A DNA stretch of 64,000 bases from Achatina immaculata. Taxonomy: Eukaryota; Mollusca; Gastropoda; Stylommatophora; Achatinidae. Position 1 is the stretch's first letter. Each line of letters begins with the position of its first letter. A program made the translations under genes and the position numbers. The stretch is taken from contig CM019693.1 in assembly GCA_009760885.1 (NCBI GenBank), forward strand, positions 44,417,433-44,481,432, written 5' to 3'. The notes below the pieces were generated by a model. It was given only the letters and a program-made list of their open reading frames with translations. It was not told the DNA's origin and did not search any database. Positions 23,785-36,822 of this stretch are shown piece after piece.

Positions 23785-23990
23785 ACGAGTAGCGAAGTGG
23801 ATAGTGCACTAGTCTCTCAGGACGAGGTCGATGGTTCAGGTCTGGGCTTGAGTACAAATTTGTACCTGGTTTCTTTTGAAGCTGTAGAAGTAAAAGCAGG
23901 TCAGGCCAGGCACTCATCTGTCACGCTCTAGTGCCCTCCACAGATCTAGAAAATTATGGACGCTAATAGGATATCCCCCTGGGTGTCTAC
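23785..23990 (+). mobile_element. tRNA-derived SINE-like fragment
   Basis: A-box tagcgaagtgg at 23790-23800 and B-box-like ggttcaggtc at 23833-23842, about 43 bp apart as in tRNA genes. The body following contains gtacctggtttcttttgaag. The anticodon arm is not convincing, so a SINE head is preferred over a tRNA gene. Confidence 0.45.
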
Positions 23991-24247
23991 ATGGTGTAAA
24001 CAAGGCCATTTTAACTTTTAGTGTTTCTAAGGTTGTCTTCAGCCTACCTTTGCGACAAATATAAAACATAAACATATAAAGTGGACCAGGTATTCGGGAA
24101 TCGAGGACCAAGTCATGAAAGGGAAGTTAACGAGAATTTAAAGTGGAATATTTCAGAATCATGATCAGAGTTAATGATGTGACTTACTCAACCTGGTCGG
24201 AGTGACCTTGTTTCTGCCTGGGGGGAAAAATGGCCTAACGGTTTCCT

Positions 24248-27010
24248 TGTCGTTCAGTCCTTCTCTGGCCCACTCTTCTCTGGCCCACTCTTCTCTGATT
24301 CACTCTTCTCTGGCCCACTCTTCTCTGATCTACTCTTCTCTGATCCACTCTTCTCTGACCCACTCTTCTCTGACCCACTCTTCTCTGATCCACTCTTCTC
24401 AGATCCACTCTTCTCTGACCCACTCTTCTCTGACCCATTCTTCTCTGATCCATTCTTCTCTGATTCACTCTTCTCTGACCCACTCTTCTCTGATCCACTC
24501 TTCTCTGGTCCACTCTTCTCTGGCCCACTCTTCTCTGATCCACTCTTATCTGACCCATTCTTCTCTGATCCACTCTTCTCTGATCCACTCTTCTCTGAAC
24601 CACTCTTGTCTGACCTACTCTTCTCTGATCCACTCTTCTGTGGCCCACTCTTCTCTGATCCACTCTTCTCTGACCCACTCTTCTCTGAGCCACTCTTCTC
24701 TGATCCACTCTTCTGTTGCCCACTCTTCTCTGATCCACTCTTCTCTGATCCACTCTTCTCTGGCCTACTCTTCTCTGACCTACTCTTCTCTGGCCCATTC
24801 TTCTCTGATCCACTCTTCTTTGATCCACTCTTCTCCGGCCCACTCTTCTCTGATCCACTCTTCTCTTACCCACTCTTCTCTGGCCCACTCTTCTCTGATC
24901 CACTCTTCTCTGATTCACTCTTCTCTGATCCACTCTTCTCTGGCCCACTCTTCTCTTATCCACTCTTCTCTGACGTACTCTTCTCTGATCCACTCTTCTC
25001 TGACCCACTCTTCTCTGATCCACTCTTCTCTGGCCTACTCTTCTCTGATCCACTCTTCTCTTACCCACTCTTCTCTGGCCCACTCTTCTCTGATCCACTC
25101 TTCTCTGGCCCACTCTTCTATGATCCACTCTCCTCTAATCCACTTTTCTCTTATCCACTCTTCTCTGGCCCACTCTTCTCTGATCCACTCTTCTCTGATC
25201 CACTCTTCTCTGGCCCACTCTTCTTTTATCCACTCTTCTCTGATCCACTCTTCTCTGACCTACTCTTCTCTGATCCACTCTTCTGTGGCCCACTCTTCTC
25301 TGGCCTACTCTTCTCTGACCCACTCTTCTCTGGCCCACTCTTCTCTGATCCACTCTTTTCTGGCCCACTCTTCTTTGATCCACTCTTCTCTGATTCATTC
25401 TTCTCTGATCCACTCTTCTCTGATCCACTCTTCTCTGATTCACTCTTCTCTTGCCCACTCTTGTCTGGCCCACTCTTCTCTGATCCACTCTTCTCTGGCC
25501 CACTCTTCTCTTGCCTACTCTTCTCTGGCCCACTCTTCTCTGATTCACTCTTCTCTTATCCATTCTTCTCTTGCCCACTCTTCTCTGGCCCACTATTCTC
25601 TTGCTCATTCTTCTCTGATCCACTCTTCTCTGACGAACTCTTCTCTGATCCACTCTTCTCTGACCCACTCTTCTCTGATCCACTCTTCTCTGACCCACTC
25701 TTCTCTTACCCACTCTTCTCTGACCCACTCTTCTCTGGCCCACTCTTCTCTGATCCACTCTTCTCTGGCCCACTCTTCTCTGATCCACTCTTCTCTGGCC
25801 CACTCTTCTATGATCCACTCTCCTCTAATCCACTTTTCTCTTATCCACTCTTCTCTGGCCCACTCTTCTCTGATCCACTCTTCTCTGATCCACTCTTCTC
25901 TGGCCACTCTTCTTTTATCCACTCTTCTCTGATCCACTCTTCTCTGACCTACTCTTCTCTGATCCACTCTTCTGTGGCCCACTCTTCTCTGGCCTACTCT
26001 TCTCTGACCCACTCTTCTCTGGCCCACTCTTCTCTGATCCACTCTTTTCTGGCCCACTCTTCTTTGATCCACTCTTCTCTGATTCATTCTTCTCTGATCC
26101 ACTCTTCTCTGATCCACTCTTCTCTGATTCACTCTTCTCTTGCCCACTCTTGTCTGGCCCACTCTTCTCTGATCCACTCTTCTGTGGCCCACTCTTCTCT
26201 TGCCTACTCTTCTCTGGCCCACTCTTCTCTGATTCACTCTTCTCTTATCCATTCTTCTCTTGCCCACTCTTCTCTGGCCCACTATTCTCTTGCTCATTCT
26301 TCTCTGATCCACTCTTCTCTGACGAACTCTTCTCTGATCCACTCTTCTCTGACCCACTCTTCTCTGATCCACTCTTCTCTGACCCACTCTTCTCTTATCC
26401 ACTCTTCTCTGACCCACTCTTCTCTGGCCCACTCTTCTCTGATCCACTCTTCTCTGGCCCACTCTTCTCTGATCCACTCTTCTCTGGCCCACTCTTCTAT
26501 GATCCACTCTCCTCTAATCCACTTTTCTCTTATCCACTCTTCTCTGGCCCACTCTTCTCTGATCCACTCTTCTCTGATCCACTCTTCTCTGGCCACTCTT
26601 CTTTTATCCACTCTTCTCTGATCCACTCTTCTCTGACCTACTCTTCTCTGATCCACTCTTCTGTGGCCCACTCTTCTCTGGCCTACTCTTCTCTGACCCA
26701 CTCTTCTCTGGCCCACTCTTCTCTGATCCACTCTTTTCTGGCCCACTCTTCTTTGATCCACTCTTCTCTGATTCATTCTTCTCTGATCCACTCTTCTCTG
26801 ATCCACTCTTCTCTGATTCACTCTTCTCTTGCCCACTCTTGTCTGGCCCACTCTTCTCTGATCCACTCTTCTCTGGCCCACTCTTCTCTTGCCTACTCTT
26901 CTCTGGCCCACTCTTCTCTGATTCACTCTTCTCTTATCCATTCTTCTCTTGCCCACTCTTCTCTGGCCCACTATTCTCTTGCTCATTCTTCTCTGATCCA
27001 CTCTTTTCTC
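24248..27010. repeat. 15-bp satellite with ~690-bp higher-order repeat
   Basis: About 180 units of cactcttctctgatc, where the last five bases vary (gatcc, ggccc, gaccc, gattc, ttatc). The same order of variants recurs with a period near 690 bp; for example the distinctive stretch near 25,105-25,150 recurs at 25,795 and 26,485. Frames of several hundred codons on both strands arise because 15 is divisible by three and the unit has no stop; none is a gene. Confidence 0.95.
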
Positions 27011-27139
27011 TCCGAACTTTTCTCTGTCATACTCTTCTCCGCCATGTCTTATTTCGTATAATATTTTCTTCTATAATTTGCTGCTCTCTTTTTTACAATA
27101 CTCTTCAATCCAATACTCTTGTTTGCTACACTCTCCTCT

Positions 27140-27457
27140 CACGTACTATTCTCTCTCTCTCTCTGTCTCATACTCTACCTTAATACACTCTTCTCTCTCA
27201 TACTACTCTCTCTCTCTCTCATACTCTACCTTAACACACTCTTCTCTCTCATACTACTCTCTCTCTCATACTCTACCTTAACACACTCTTCTCTCTCATA
27301 CTACTCTCTCTCTCATACTCTACCTTAACACACTCTTCTTTCTCATACTACTCTCTCTCTCTCTCTCTCTCTCTCTCATACTCTACCTTAATACAGTCTT
27401 CTCTTCTACTCTCTCTTTCTCATACTCTACTTTAACACACTCTTCTCTTCCATACTA

Positions 27458-27494
<37 letters not shown>

Positions 27495-27510
27495 ATACAC
27501 TACTTTACCA
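27140..27510. repeat. CT-rich degenerate array
   Basis: Units like catactctaccttaacacac with ctctctctct tracts, period about 45-60 bp. It borders the 15-bp satellite and may be a diverged extension of it. Confidence 0.85.
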
Positions 27511-27529
27511 CACTCTTCCCTCCCTTACC

Positions 27530-28265
27530 CTTCTCTCCCACACAGAAAAAAAAGAACATAACAGACCTCTCTACTGGCATTGATTACTTGTCACTACACA
27601 TAAACAACCCGAATATTGTCTGTTTTCATGTGTCTGTGTATATGTCTGTGTGTATGTATCTGAGTGTGTATGTGTCTGTATGCGTATGTAGCTGTTGTTC
27701 TAGGATAACAGTGATAACCCTACCCCCATACAATCCCCATTTGTCTCCTGGTGTCCGTGAATCTATCTTTTGCCGCCATTGTATTCTTTCTCTCTGTATT
27801 CTCACTCTCTCTCAAAACTTATATTTCTGAATTTGTTTATTGCACGGTATGCTGCCTCTGTACTTCTTTATCCTAATTTGTATGCACATGTCCTCCAGGT
27901 AACTTGTCTCAATATTTTATTTTAATGCATGAATAACTTCTTGACCCGAAGATAGTGATCTGTAATTTCACATCATATAACTTTTAACGCCCTTATGTAA
28001 CCGAATTTTCCAGTAACATGCAGTTATAACGTCTGGACGGTTGTTGGTTGCTTCATTGTTTTTTGTAACATTATCAGACTTGAATCTAACAGGATGTCTT
28101 TGTGTTAGGTAAGCGTGATAAATGTGAACACGCAGTCGGGTACTTCAGCGCAGCCATATCTTTGAGTGGAAGTTGCGTGTTCAAAGATTGTGCACCATGA
28201 AACACATGCATTCAGATAGTGAGAGATTCCTTGATTATCTCCACTAAATGAGAGCATGCGAGAAA
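27530..28265. other. No gene seen
   Basis: Unique sequence between arrays; a (TG)-rich patch near 27630-27690. No coding frame with recognisable homology. Confidence 0.5.
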
Positions 28266-28267
28266 AA

Positions 28268-28440
28268 TTCACTTGAACTTAGCCGTGAACTTAACGTGCA
28301 CAACATTAGCCTTGAACTTAACGTGCACAACACTAGCCTTGACCTTAATGTGCACAACACTAGCCTTGAACTTAACGTGCACAACACTAGCTGTGAACTT
28401 AACGTGCACAACACTAGCAGTGAACTTAATGTGCACAACA
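28268..28440. repeat. 27-bp minisatellite
   Basis: Six to seven units of cttgaacttaacgtgcacaa followed by cactagc. Confidence 0.9.
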
Positions 28441-28834
28441 GAGAACAGCTTTCATGTTATTATTACTCTAAACAAAAAGTCTATCACGAGCTCATTGCTT
28501 CTGCTTCGACGACCACACACTGCCAGTACGTCAACGGAAAGTGAACCGATGGTCTCTCCTCTCCTTAGAGTCAATCTATACATGGAGTCGGATACGAAGT
28601 GAACTAAATTAGCCATCTCCAAATCTCTGATCAAGCCAAAGAAACTGAATTATTGATTATTCTTATGTCAGACCACCTTACCGACTAATCTGGTTCTTTG
28701 AGCACCCAGGAGGGGGTATGATAGGATATTGGTTAGATCATGTTCTCCCACCACATCACCCTCTCCCATCAGTATAAACATCCTCCCATCAGCACAGCCA
28801 TCCTCCCATCTTGCTACAGTTGCAGTTATCTGTT

Positions 28835-29780
28835 TTCATCCACTACGTCCCCTTCCTCATCCTACTTTCTGCTTTCATCCACAACGTCCCTTCCTCATCC
28901 TACTTTCTGCTTTCATCCACAACGTCCCTTCCTCATCCTACATTATCTGTTTTCATCCACTACGTCCCCTCCTCATCCTACTATCTGTTTTCATCCACTA
29001 CGTCCCCTCCTCATCCTACATTATCTGTTTTCATCCACTACGTCCCCTCCTCATCCTACATTATCTGTTTTCATCCACTACGTCTCCCTTCCTCATCCTA
29101 CATTCTGCTTTCATCCACTACGTCCCCTTCCTCATTCTACATTATCTGTTTTCATCCACTACGTCCCCTTCCTCATCCTACATTACCTGTTTTCATCCAC
29201 TACGTCCCCTTCCTCATCCTACATTATCTGCTTTCATCCACAACGTCCCCTTCCTCATCCTACATTATCTGCTTTCATCCACTACGTCCCCTTCCTCATC
29301 CTACATTATATGCCTTCATCCACTACATCCCCCTTCCTCATCCTACATTATCTGCTTTCATCCACAACGTCCCCTTCCTCATCCTACATTATCTGTTTTC
29401 ATCCACTACGTCCCCTTCCTCATCCTACATTACCTGCTTTCATCCACTACGTCCCCTTCCTCATCCTACATTATCTGCTTTCATCCACAACGTCCCCTTC
29501 CTCATCCTACATTATCTGTTTTCATCCACAACGTCCCCTTCCTCATCCTACATTATCTGTTTTCATCCACAACGTCCCCTTCCTCATCCTACATTACCTG
29601 TTTTCATCCACTACGTCCCCTTCCTCATCCTACATTACCTGTTTTCATCCACAACGTCCCCTTCCTCATCCTGCATTATCTATTTTCATCCACAACGTCC
29701 CCTTCCTCATCCTACATTATCTGTTTTCATCCACAACCTCCCCTTCCTCATCCTACTTTTCTGTTTTCATCCACTACGTC
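28835..29780. repeat. 41-bp minisatellite
   Basis: About 23 units with core ttttcatccacaacgtcccc followed by ttcctcatcctacattatctg. The first units are shorter. All three plus frames stay open (345-385 codons), a repeat artefact. Confidence 0.95.
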
Positions 29781-30289
29781 CCCTCCGCTTACCCCGATGT
29801 CCTCCAGGGCCAGCTTTAAAACAGAAAAAGAACCTCTCGGCCCCCTGAGCAACGGACCTGTTGGACCCCCTGTCCCGCACACATGATGAAGCGCCAAAAA
29901 TCAGATTTAAGAAAAAAAAAGCCCCGAGCTGTTCTTGACGTACTCCGAACGTCTCTTGTACGTTTGTCACTCCAGTTACGTACCTGCCCCAGTAACAAAT
30001 AAAAAATAATGCGTGATATCATCAACAATGACAAACTTATGCACCGTACTTAATGTATGACCTGCGTTGGCTACCTGCATTTCTGTAGTTGTCATTTTAC
30101 TGAGGGTAAACCCAAGGTCACGTGGGGCTGTGACACAAAAGACATCAAACGTGACTGTTGTGTGACGTCACAGGCTAGTTTGTTGCAGAAAAGAGCACAA
30201 ATATCTTTATTGTACGTCTTCAGATCTTCAGCTATCTCTCTTGGGAGGGGGGAGGGGGGAAGGGGTGGTTAAGTCCCTGCTTTCGTTGG

Positions 30290-30560
30290 AGGCCTGGTTA
30301 GCTGAGTGGTTAGGCGCTCGGTTTACTAATCCAGTGGTACCAGGTTCCAGTCCCAGCAGTGGGATGATTTTTTTCTGGTACACACCAAAAAGACCCCGGA
30401 GTTCACCCAGCCTCTAAAAATGGCTACCAGAGAAATCTAGGAAGGTAAAGCGGCCAGGCGTGATACCGACCACATCAGACTTCCATGTGCCGAAGGTCAT
30501 GGGAAATACGGGCCTAACACTACAGTATCCTTCAGTGGTATGGAGACAGGAATTTTACCT
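30290..30560 (+). mobile_element. tRNA-derived SINE-like element
   Basis: A-box tagctgagtgg (30299-30309) and B-box-like ggttccagtcc (30343-30353) within a tRNA-like sequence. The body includes cttccatgtgccgaagg. The body shares cttccatgt with the fragment at 36820-37060, hinting at a common family. The 3' end is not clear. Confidence 0.5.
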
Positions 30561-30944
30561 TACCTTTTTATTACCTTTAGTACATGGGCCTCCAATGTTG
30601 TTTTGTCTCTCTGAAACTGTGAGCAGAACGCTCTTAAAAGCTGTGGAGATGAGGCACCACTGGACCGTGTCGGACAGGGAGTGGATAACAGTCGCCTACT
30701 TTAAGGCCCCGAATGGCCCAAAATAAGGCGAGCCATGTTTCATTAGCAAGGATGAGGAACACCAGTGGGGGGAGGGGTAGGGTCTTGACCAGCTCTGATT
30801 CACTGCTGTTTTTGTTCTCGATCATATGACTGAAGTATTTCTTCTTCATAATAAGTGTTCCCTTCTTTCGTCTAATTACTTTTTTTTAAAATCTGGATTT
30901 ACGTGATCTGTTTATCTTTGAAACGAGTTTCAAGGTAAACATCT

Positions 30945-31460
30945 TCGGCTTAACTCCTTCATTTTCTTAGTTTAACCCCCTCATTTTCTTAGCTTAACTC
31001 ATTCATTTTCTTAATTTAACTCCTTCATTTTCGTACTTTAACTCCTTCATTTTCTTATTTTGACGCCTTCATTTTCTTAGTTTAACTCATTTTCTTAGTT
31101 TAAGCCCTTCATTTTCTTAGTTTAACTCATTTTCTTAGTTTAAGCCCTTCATTTTCTTAGTTTAACTCATTTTCTTAGTTTAAGCCCTTCATTTTCTTAG
31201 CTTAACTCATTTTCTTAGTTTAAATCCTTCATTTTCTTAGTTTAATGTCTTCATTTTCTTCTTCATTTTCTTAGTTTAACTCCTTCATTTTCTTAGTGTA
31301 ACCCCTTCGTTTTCTTAGTTTAACTCCTTCATTTCCTTAGTTTTAACTCCTTCATTTTCTTAGTTTGTCCTTTATTTTCTTAAGTTCTTCATTTTCTTAG
31401 TTTAACGCCTACATTTGCTTAATTTGACCCCTTCGTTTAAGAAGTTTAACTCCTTCACTA
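30945..31460. repeat. ~22-bp AT-rich minisatellite
   Basis: About 20 degenerate units of cttcattttcttagtttaac with variable spacing of 18-25 bp. Confidence 0.9.
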
Positions 31461-34035
31461 ACAGGCAACATCAGTGCTCACAAACATTTCTTTATTTTAA
31501 AAAATCACGGCCGCCATGTTTTGCTGGGCTATAAAGCGATGCATATTTATAACATTTTAAGCCATTTAAATTAACGAACTCCCAACAGCAGAACAACGCT
31601 TACGGCTCTAGCCATTTTATTTATTTATTCAAAACCTTTTAAAGGGCCCTTGTAAACTAAGAGGTAAGCTACAGGCAAATTATTATCTGACAGCCTTGTG
31701 TTATCTGCCAGACCATCTTTCTTGTCCTCGGTAAATAAATATTCATAGTTTTTGTTTCATTGTTAATTCTGATCCTTGTTTTTTTTTTCAGATGAAAGGG
31801 AGCAAAAGCAGGTGAAGAAAGAAAGAAAGAAAGAAAGAAAGAACGAAAGAAAGAAAGAAAGGTGTCTTTTAAGAAAAATAAAACTGGGTCTTGACCAGTT
31901 CCTGTCGTTCATTTTAGATTCCATATCTCTTCTTCTTGTTGTTATCTCCTATCATCACTCATCTCGTCTAAACTAGTCTGATGTACTTAATATGTTTTAA
32001 ACAATAAACTTGGATTTTTTTAAAAAACCGAGGTCCTGGATATGTGAACGTACAGAAGAAGAAGAAGAAGTCTTCTACTTCAAGCAGAAACATGGCGGAA
32101 AATAGAAGCAGGTTTATCCATGGCGCTCTTGAGTGTCTGTACGCCAGATACCGTGAGTGAGTGTTCTAATTTTATGAAGGGAGTAATCATTGTTTTTGTT
32201 GCTTATTTTCCACGAAACTGTTGTCAGGTTACTGGAGCAAAAATACCAACCAAGTTCAGCAGAGCATAGCAACCACGCCTAATTACGCGGGTTGATGACA
32301 TCCCTACTTAAGAGTTTAAATCTGTCAACCTTTCAGGTCCCAGACTTGCGTGTTCATAAATTCAACCTTCAATTTCGTCACAGACAATATGTAAGTCACT
32401 AAATCCAGGTATCGCCCTGCTTTCTCGACGTGCGACCTGTTCTGACAAGAGATTTTTTGTCTTGTCTTTTATCTTTATTGTGAAACAGGTGAAAAATGTC
32501 TACCGACCGTGAACTGGAGCGTTAAATTACGTACATCAGCCAAGGGCGATCATGTCATTGAAAGAACAGACAAACAAACAAACAATAAAGGATGTCAACA
32601 GGAGAAGTAGTTGGAGTATTATGTGAAACTGTGGGCCATCATGTGGGCCACGATTAGGGAGGAATGGCAACGCCCTTGTAAACTGTGATGTGCCAGAGGC
32701 GGCCCTTCCTGGTGATTCTGTGCAGTTACTGACACACACAAGTTCTGGAATTATGCTTGAAAGAAAAAGAAAACTGAAAAGCAAAATATAAAAATATTCA
32801 AAGACTACTGCAGATTGTCAAGGGTTTTTTAAAATTAGAACAATCATACGAGTATATGGATACTTACATCATTTAGCTTTCTATTGTTGTAGACTCGGAT
32901 TCGAGTTAGACTAAAGTCACATTGAAGACTCGACTAGAGAGATGATTAGTAACGACTCGACTAAAATCGCCAATTTGTTTTGACAATCAAATCGACGGTT
33001 CTACCAAAATGCAGTATTAGTAAGACATGTAAGATTTCGTGTATTTAAGTGACGTCATCTGCGTATGTACCGAGGTTTTTTCTATTTACTAGATGCATTA
33101 CCAGAGTTTAAAACTGGTTCCGATAAACTTGAGCTCAAAGTTTAAGACCTTACATCTTGAAAGTAAAGGTGATTAGGCTAGACTTGACATCTGAAAATGT
33201 TATTTTGCTTATTATTATTACATTTGCCATGGGTTGTCAAGAATCCAAAATAGCCATTTTTGCCCCTCCAGAAATTGTTACTGAAGGAGCTAGAGATATA
33301 TTTCTGCCAGTCTGTCCATCACGATGCACGTAATAGTGATGACGTGGCACACACTGAAGAAGATAAATAGCGGGTACCTTGGACTGTCTTATTACCGCTC
33401 TCCTTCGCAGCTTTTTTAAGCCTAACATTTTCTTGTAGTGTCCAGACTTAACGCGTGTGATGCCCTCGTGTGCTTATGTGACCTAAAACCTTGCGCCGAA
33501 CCTGGCACAGCATTTCCGAAACAAGGCTGTCTACACTGGCATAAAACCTGACAGACCATGTCAGCAATAGAAAAGTCTAACTTAATAACAAAACTAACAA
33601 AGCAAAGTCGAGAATAGAAATGTCTGACCTGATGCCAAAACTGACAAAGCCATGTTGAGAATAGAAATGTCTGACTAGATACAAAAACTATGCTGAGATG
33701 ATGGGTGTCTGGTCTGACAGAAAAACTGACAAAACTTGATCAGTCCTGGTTGCACTGCTTCTCTCAAGGAGATGACCGAGTAACAGATCCAGGTGGACCT
33801 TACACAGATCCCTGAACTGCAGAGAACTATAAGAGCGTCTTAATTTGTACTCACTTTCATTGCCTCTCATCCTCGACTTTACTACAGTAACCATCACTGA
33901 ATATAACAACAAACTTTGACTGACATAACTTCCACCTTAAGAATCAAAATTTCTCTATATTGCTTATATACCCTGCAAGATGTGAAAGGATAGTCATTTC
34001 GAACCTCGCCAGCAAGATCCGTTGAGATACTCTTA
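31460..34035. other. Mostly unique sequence, no supported gene
   Basis: Holds a (GAAA)n tract at 31815-31862 and a (GAA)n tract near 32055. A short start-like open stretch at 32092-32152 ends at a donor-like gtgagt (see findings). Otherwise no coding region. Confidence 0.5.
31815..31862. repeat. (GAAA)n microsatellite
   Basis: About twelve gaaa units, interrupted once by gaac. Confidence 0.9.
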
Positions 34036-34290
34036 CAAGTCTGTCAGTCAGTCAGTCAGTCAGTCAGTCAGTCATTTGCATGCCCATTTCGGAACTTTGC
34101 CTCCCTAACAGCTCTCCTGTAGGCCTCTCTATTGTAGGCAAGATGGCCTGCTGCTGATGCATCCATTTGCAGACTATCAACGATGTCTTGCAGCCATCTT
34201 CGCCTTGGTCTTCCTCTGTTTATTTTTCCCATTATGTATCCTTCCAAGACGGTCTTCTCTAAATTATCATGACGTTTAATGTTACAAGTC
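34036..34290 (-). mobile_element. LINE 3' end fragment with (TGAC)n tail
   Basis: The minus strand reads GRPRRRWLQDIVDSLQM then YNREAYRRAVREAKF, a LINE C-terminal tail. It ends in (TGAC)n, plus-strand gtca repeats at about 34042-34074. Same family as 23265-23520. Confidence 0.7.
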
Positions 34291-34781
34291 TGGCCTCAGA
34301 CTCACTCTCTGACGGTCCTGGCCAGGTACAGATGTACTCACCTGTTACATTAAATGGGTCATTCATAACATCTTTTCAAGTTAGACCTGGGGATATGAGC
34401 TCATCAGAAACACCTGGTTAGTAGACCAAATTACCGGACAAGATTGTAATTCGTTACGTCATTAATAATTTGTAGCTAGAGCTTCTTATACAGTCTTGCC
34501 GACAATAGTGTTATTCGGAAAACTGTTACCTGTGTATCGATACCGGGTATCTGATTGCCTCATACTTATAATTAAATGAGAGCTCGAATACAAGGACTGG
34601 CTCTCTGTATAAAAAGCAGCGTTAAGGATGCAACACTTTAATGTAAATTACTTTAATGTCATTTGTTTATCTCAAAAGTGAGCACTTGTTTTTACTGGTT
34701 CTGTCCCTTTGTTTGTCTAGCAGAAAAAGTCGTAGGTAAGTAAATAAAAATTATTTCTCTGTAAACATTACCTCTTTACAC

Positions 34782-35205
34782 TGCACAATGTTTTACTTAA
34801 CATTTTTATTATATCACGCTGTATAAATCTCCAAGCTAATATTTTCCTTCTGTCACGCTGTATACATCTCCTAGCTAATATTTTCCTTCTGTCACGCTGT
34901 ATAAATCTCCTAGCTAATATTTTCCTTCTGTCACGCTGTATACATCTCCTAGCTAATATTTTCCTTCTGTCACGCTGTATAGATCTCCTAGCTAATATTT
35001 TCCTTCTGTCACGCTGTATACATCTCCTAGCTAATATTTTCCTTCTGTCACGCTGTATACATCTCCTAGCTAATATTTTCCTTCTGTCACGCTGTATACA
35101 TCTCCTAGCTAATATTTTCCTTCTGTCACACTGTATACATCTCCTAGCTAATATTTTCCTTCTGTCACACTGTACACATCCACTAACTAACATTCTCATT
35201 ATGTC
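34782..35205. repeat. 39-bp minisatellite
   Basis: About 11 units with core ctcctagctaatattttcct followed by tctgtcacgctgtatacat. The minus-strand RCIQRDRRKILAR-type frame is an artefact. Confidence 0.95.
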
Positions 35206-35690
35206 ACGCAGTATACATCTACTTCCTCTGATGATCTGAAGGAGTTGTGTTGTTCCGCTCTCTACGGTAGAGAGTTTCCTGCATACATATAGCTATATCA
35301 GACTTGTTACTGTCAGTTACTCTAATCACAGACACCTTGTCTGTCCCGTGCTTGTTTTGCCAGTGTTACAGTGTCAACCATGTTACAGTCTGTGAAGACA
35401 AAACAAGAAGTATGACAATTTCAGGTGAGCACGCGGATGTAAGTCGAGCTCGAAGACAGACTTCTTGAACTTGTCATTTTTTTTCTATCTTGTGGTTGTT
35501 TATTACATTGCGAAGACAATCAAGACTGAACCTGATTCTTTTCTCTTAACTTGTAAACTTTGTCCATGTTTCAGCTCTTTACAAAAAAATTGTAGGTGCT
35601 AGCGCCTAGGTCTAGCAACTCATAAATTGTATTTTATATTCTTTATCTTCCGTTACATCGCTCCTTTCCTTTTTCTTAATTTTTAAAATG
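35205..35690. other. No gene seen
   Basis: Unique AT-rich sequence between two arrays. Confidence 0.45.
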
Positions 35691-35694
35691 TCAC

Positions 35695-35905
35695 AACCAG
35701 CTTGAGAAGACACCGGGTGTTCTTCCAGTCTAACGGACAACCAGCTTGAGAAGGCACCGAGTATTTGTTTTCTAAGCCTGACAACCGGGTTGAGAAGCCA
35801 CCGTGTGTTTTCCCAGTCTGACGAACAACCAGCTTGAGAAGGCACCGGGTGTTTTCCCAGCCTAACAACCAGCTTGAGAAGGCACCGGGTGTTTTCCCAG
35901 CCTAA
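35695..35905. repeat. ~42-bp minisatellite
   Basis: Five units with core accagcttgagaaggcaccg followed by ggtgttttcccagcctaac; unit lengths vary. Confidence 0.9.
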
Positions 35906-35929
35906 CCCGCCACTCGGAACCAAGAGACA

Positions 35930-36350
35930 ACTATTAATAGCATCTTTATATCAAGGATGGGCTAGCGATGTCAAGCATGGGCACCAACCAAGAAACAGCA
36001 AAGTAAAATATCCACATAGAAATGGATGCATAAGAAAACCAACAAACATCACAGGGAGAGACAAGAAATGGCAAATTAAAAATTAGAAACTACACTATGC
36101 CTACAGCAAAAATAGAATCAAAGGATTAACCGATTTGTCCATTTAAGGAGAATGACACATATACAGTCAGCCGTGAGAGCCTTCAACCAAAGAACTACAG
36201 GACGCAGATCAAGAGGAAGACGCTGGAAGAGGTGGATGGCTGGAGTTATAGAAACACTCAGAATTACGGCATGAACGTCACTGAGGCCACTCTCATGGCC
36301 CAAAAACGCCAAATGCATCATCTCCCCGCCCCCCCCCCAGTGGTATAAGA
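35930..36350 (+). mobile_element. LINE 3' end fragment
   Basis: The plus strand reads FVHLRRMTHIQSAVRAF then TTGRRSRGRRWKRWMAGV (36138-36240), the GRRxRGRxxxRW-type C-terminal tail of many LINE RT proteins. Frame is lost on both sides; the 5' limit is uncertain. The C10 run near 36330 and the AG-rich stretch after it may be its tail. Confidence 0.6.
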
Positions 36351-36494
36351 GGAGGAGAAAGGATATAGTAAAGTAAAGATAACCAGGTTACATATTTGCA
36401 TTGATATCTCCGCTCAGAGAGTAGTGGCCATAACTGTAGATCCAGAATATTTTAATCTTCCCTTCATTCAGGGCGATTTCAATTTCATGTTATT

Positions 36495-36532
36495 TTGTTT
36501 GTTTGTTTGTTTGTTTGTTTGTTTGTTTGTTC
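36495..36532. repeat. (TTTG)n microsatellite
   Basis: About nine uninterrupted tttg units. Confidence 0.9.
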
Positions 36533-36576
36533 AGGAACGACTTCACCGTAGTCAGGATCATTCCCATTTCTGCAGT

Positions 36577-36822
36577 CATCAGGTCAAGCACCTCAGTCAG
36601 GTCAAGCACCTCAGTCAGGTCAAGCACCTCAGTCAGGTCAAGCACCTCAGTCAGGTCAAGCACCTCAGTCAGGTCAAGCATCTCAGTCAGGCCAAGCATC
36701 TCAGTCAGGTCAAGCACCTCAGTCAGGCCAAGCACCTCAGTCAGGCCAAGCACCTCAGTCAGGTCAAGCACCTCAGTCAGGCCAAGCACCTCAGTCAGGT
36801 CAAGCACCTCAGTCAGGCCAAG
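36577..36822. repeat. 18-bp minisatellite
   Basis: About 14 units of tcaagcacctcagtcagg with aggt/aggc variants. Open frames on both strands are artefacts (18 is divisible by three). Confidence 0.95.

Noticed and set aside
24202..27061. Open frames of 300-670 codons on both strands (SLIHSSLAHSS- and RRVGQRRVDQ-type)
   Set aside because: They are translations of a 15-bp tandem repeat with no stop in any in-phase frame; composition is purely periodic and no start, splice or domain context supports a gene.
28729..29886. Three overlapping plus-strand frames of 345-385 codons
   Set aside because: All three frames stay open through the 41-bp minisatellite; this is a property of the repeat, not evidence of coding.
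32338..32394. Possible small exon bounded by tttcag and gtaagt
   Set aside because: Joined to the candidate start exon at 32092-32152 it gives an immediate stop, and its own frame has no homology.
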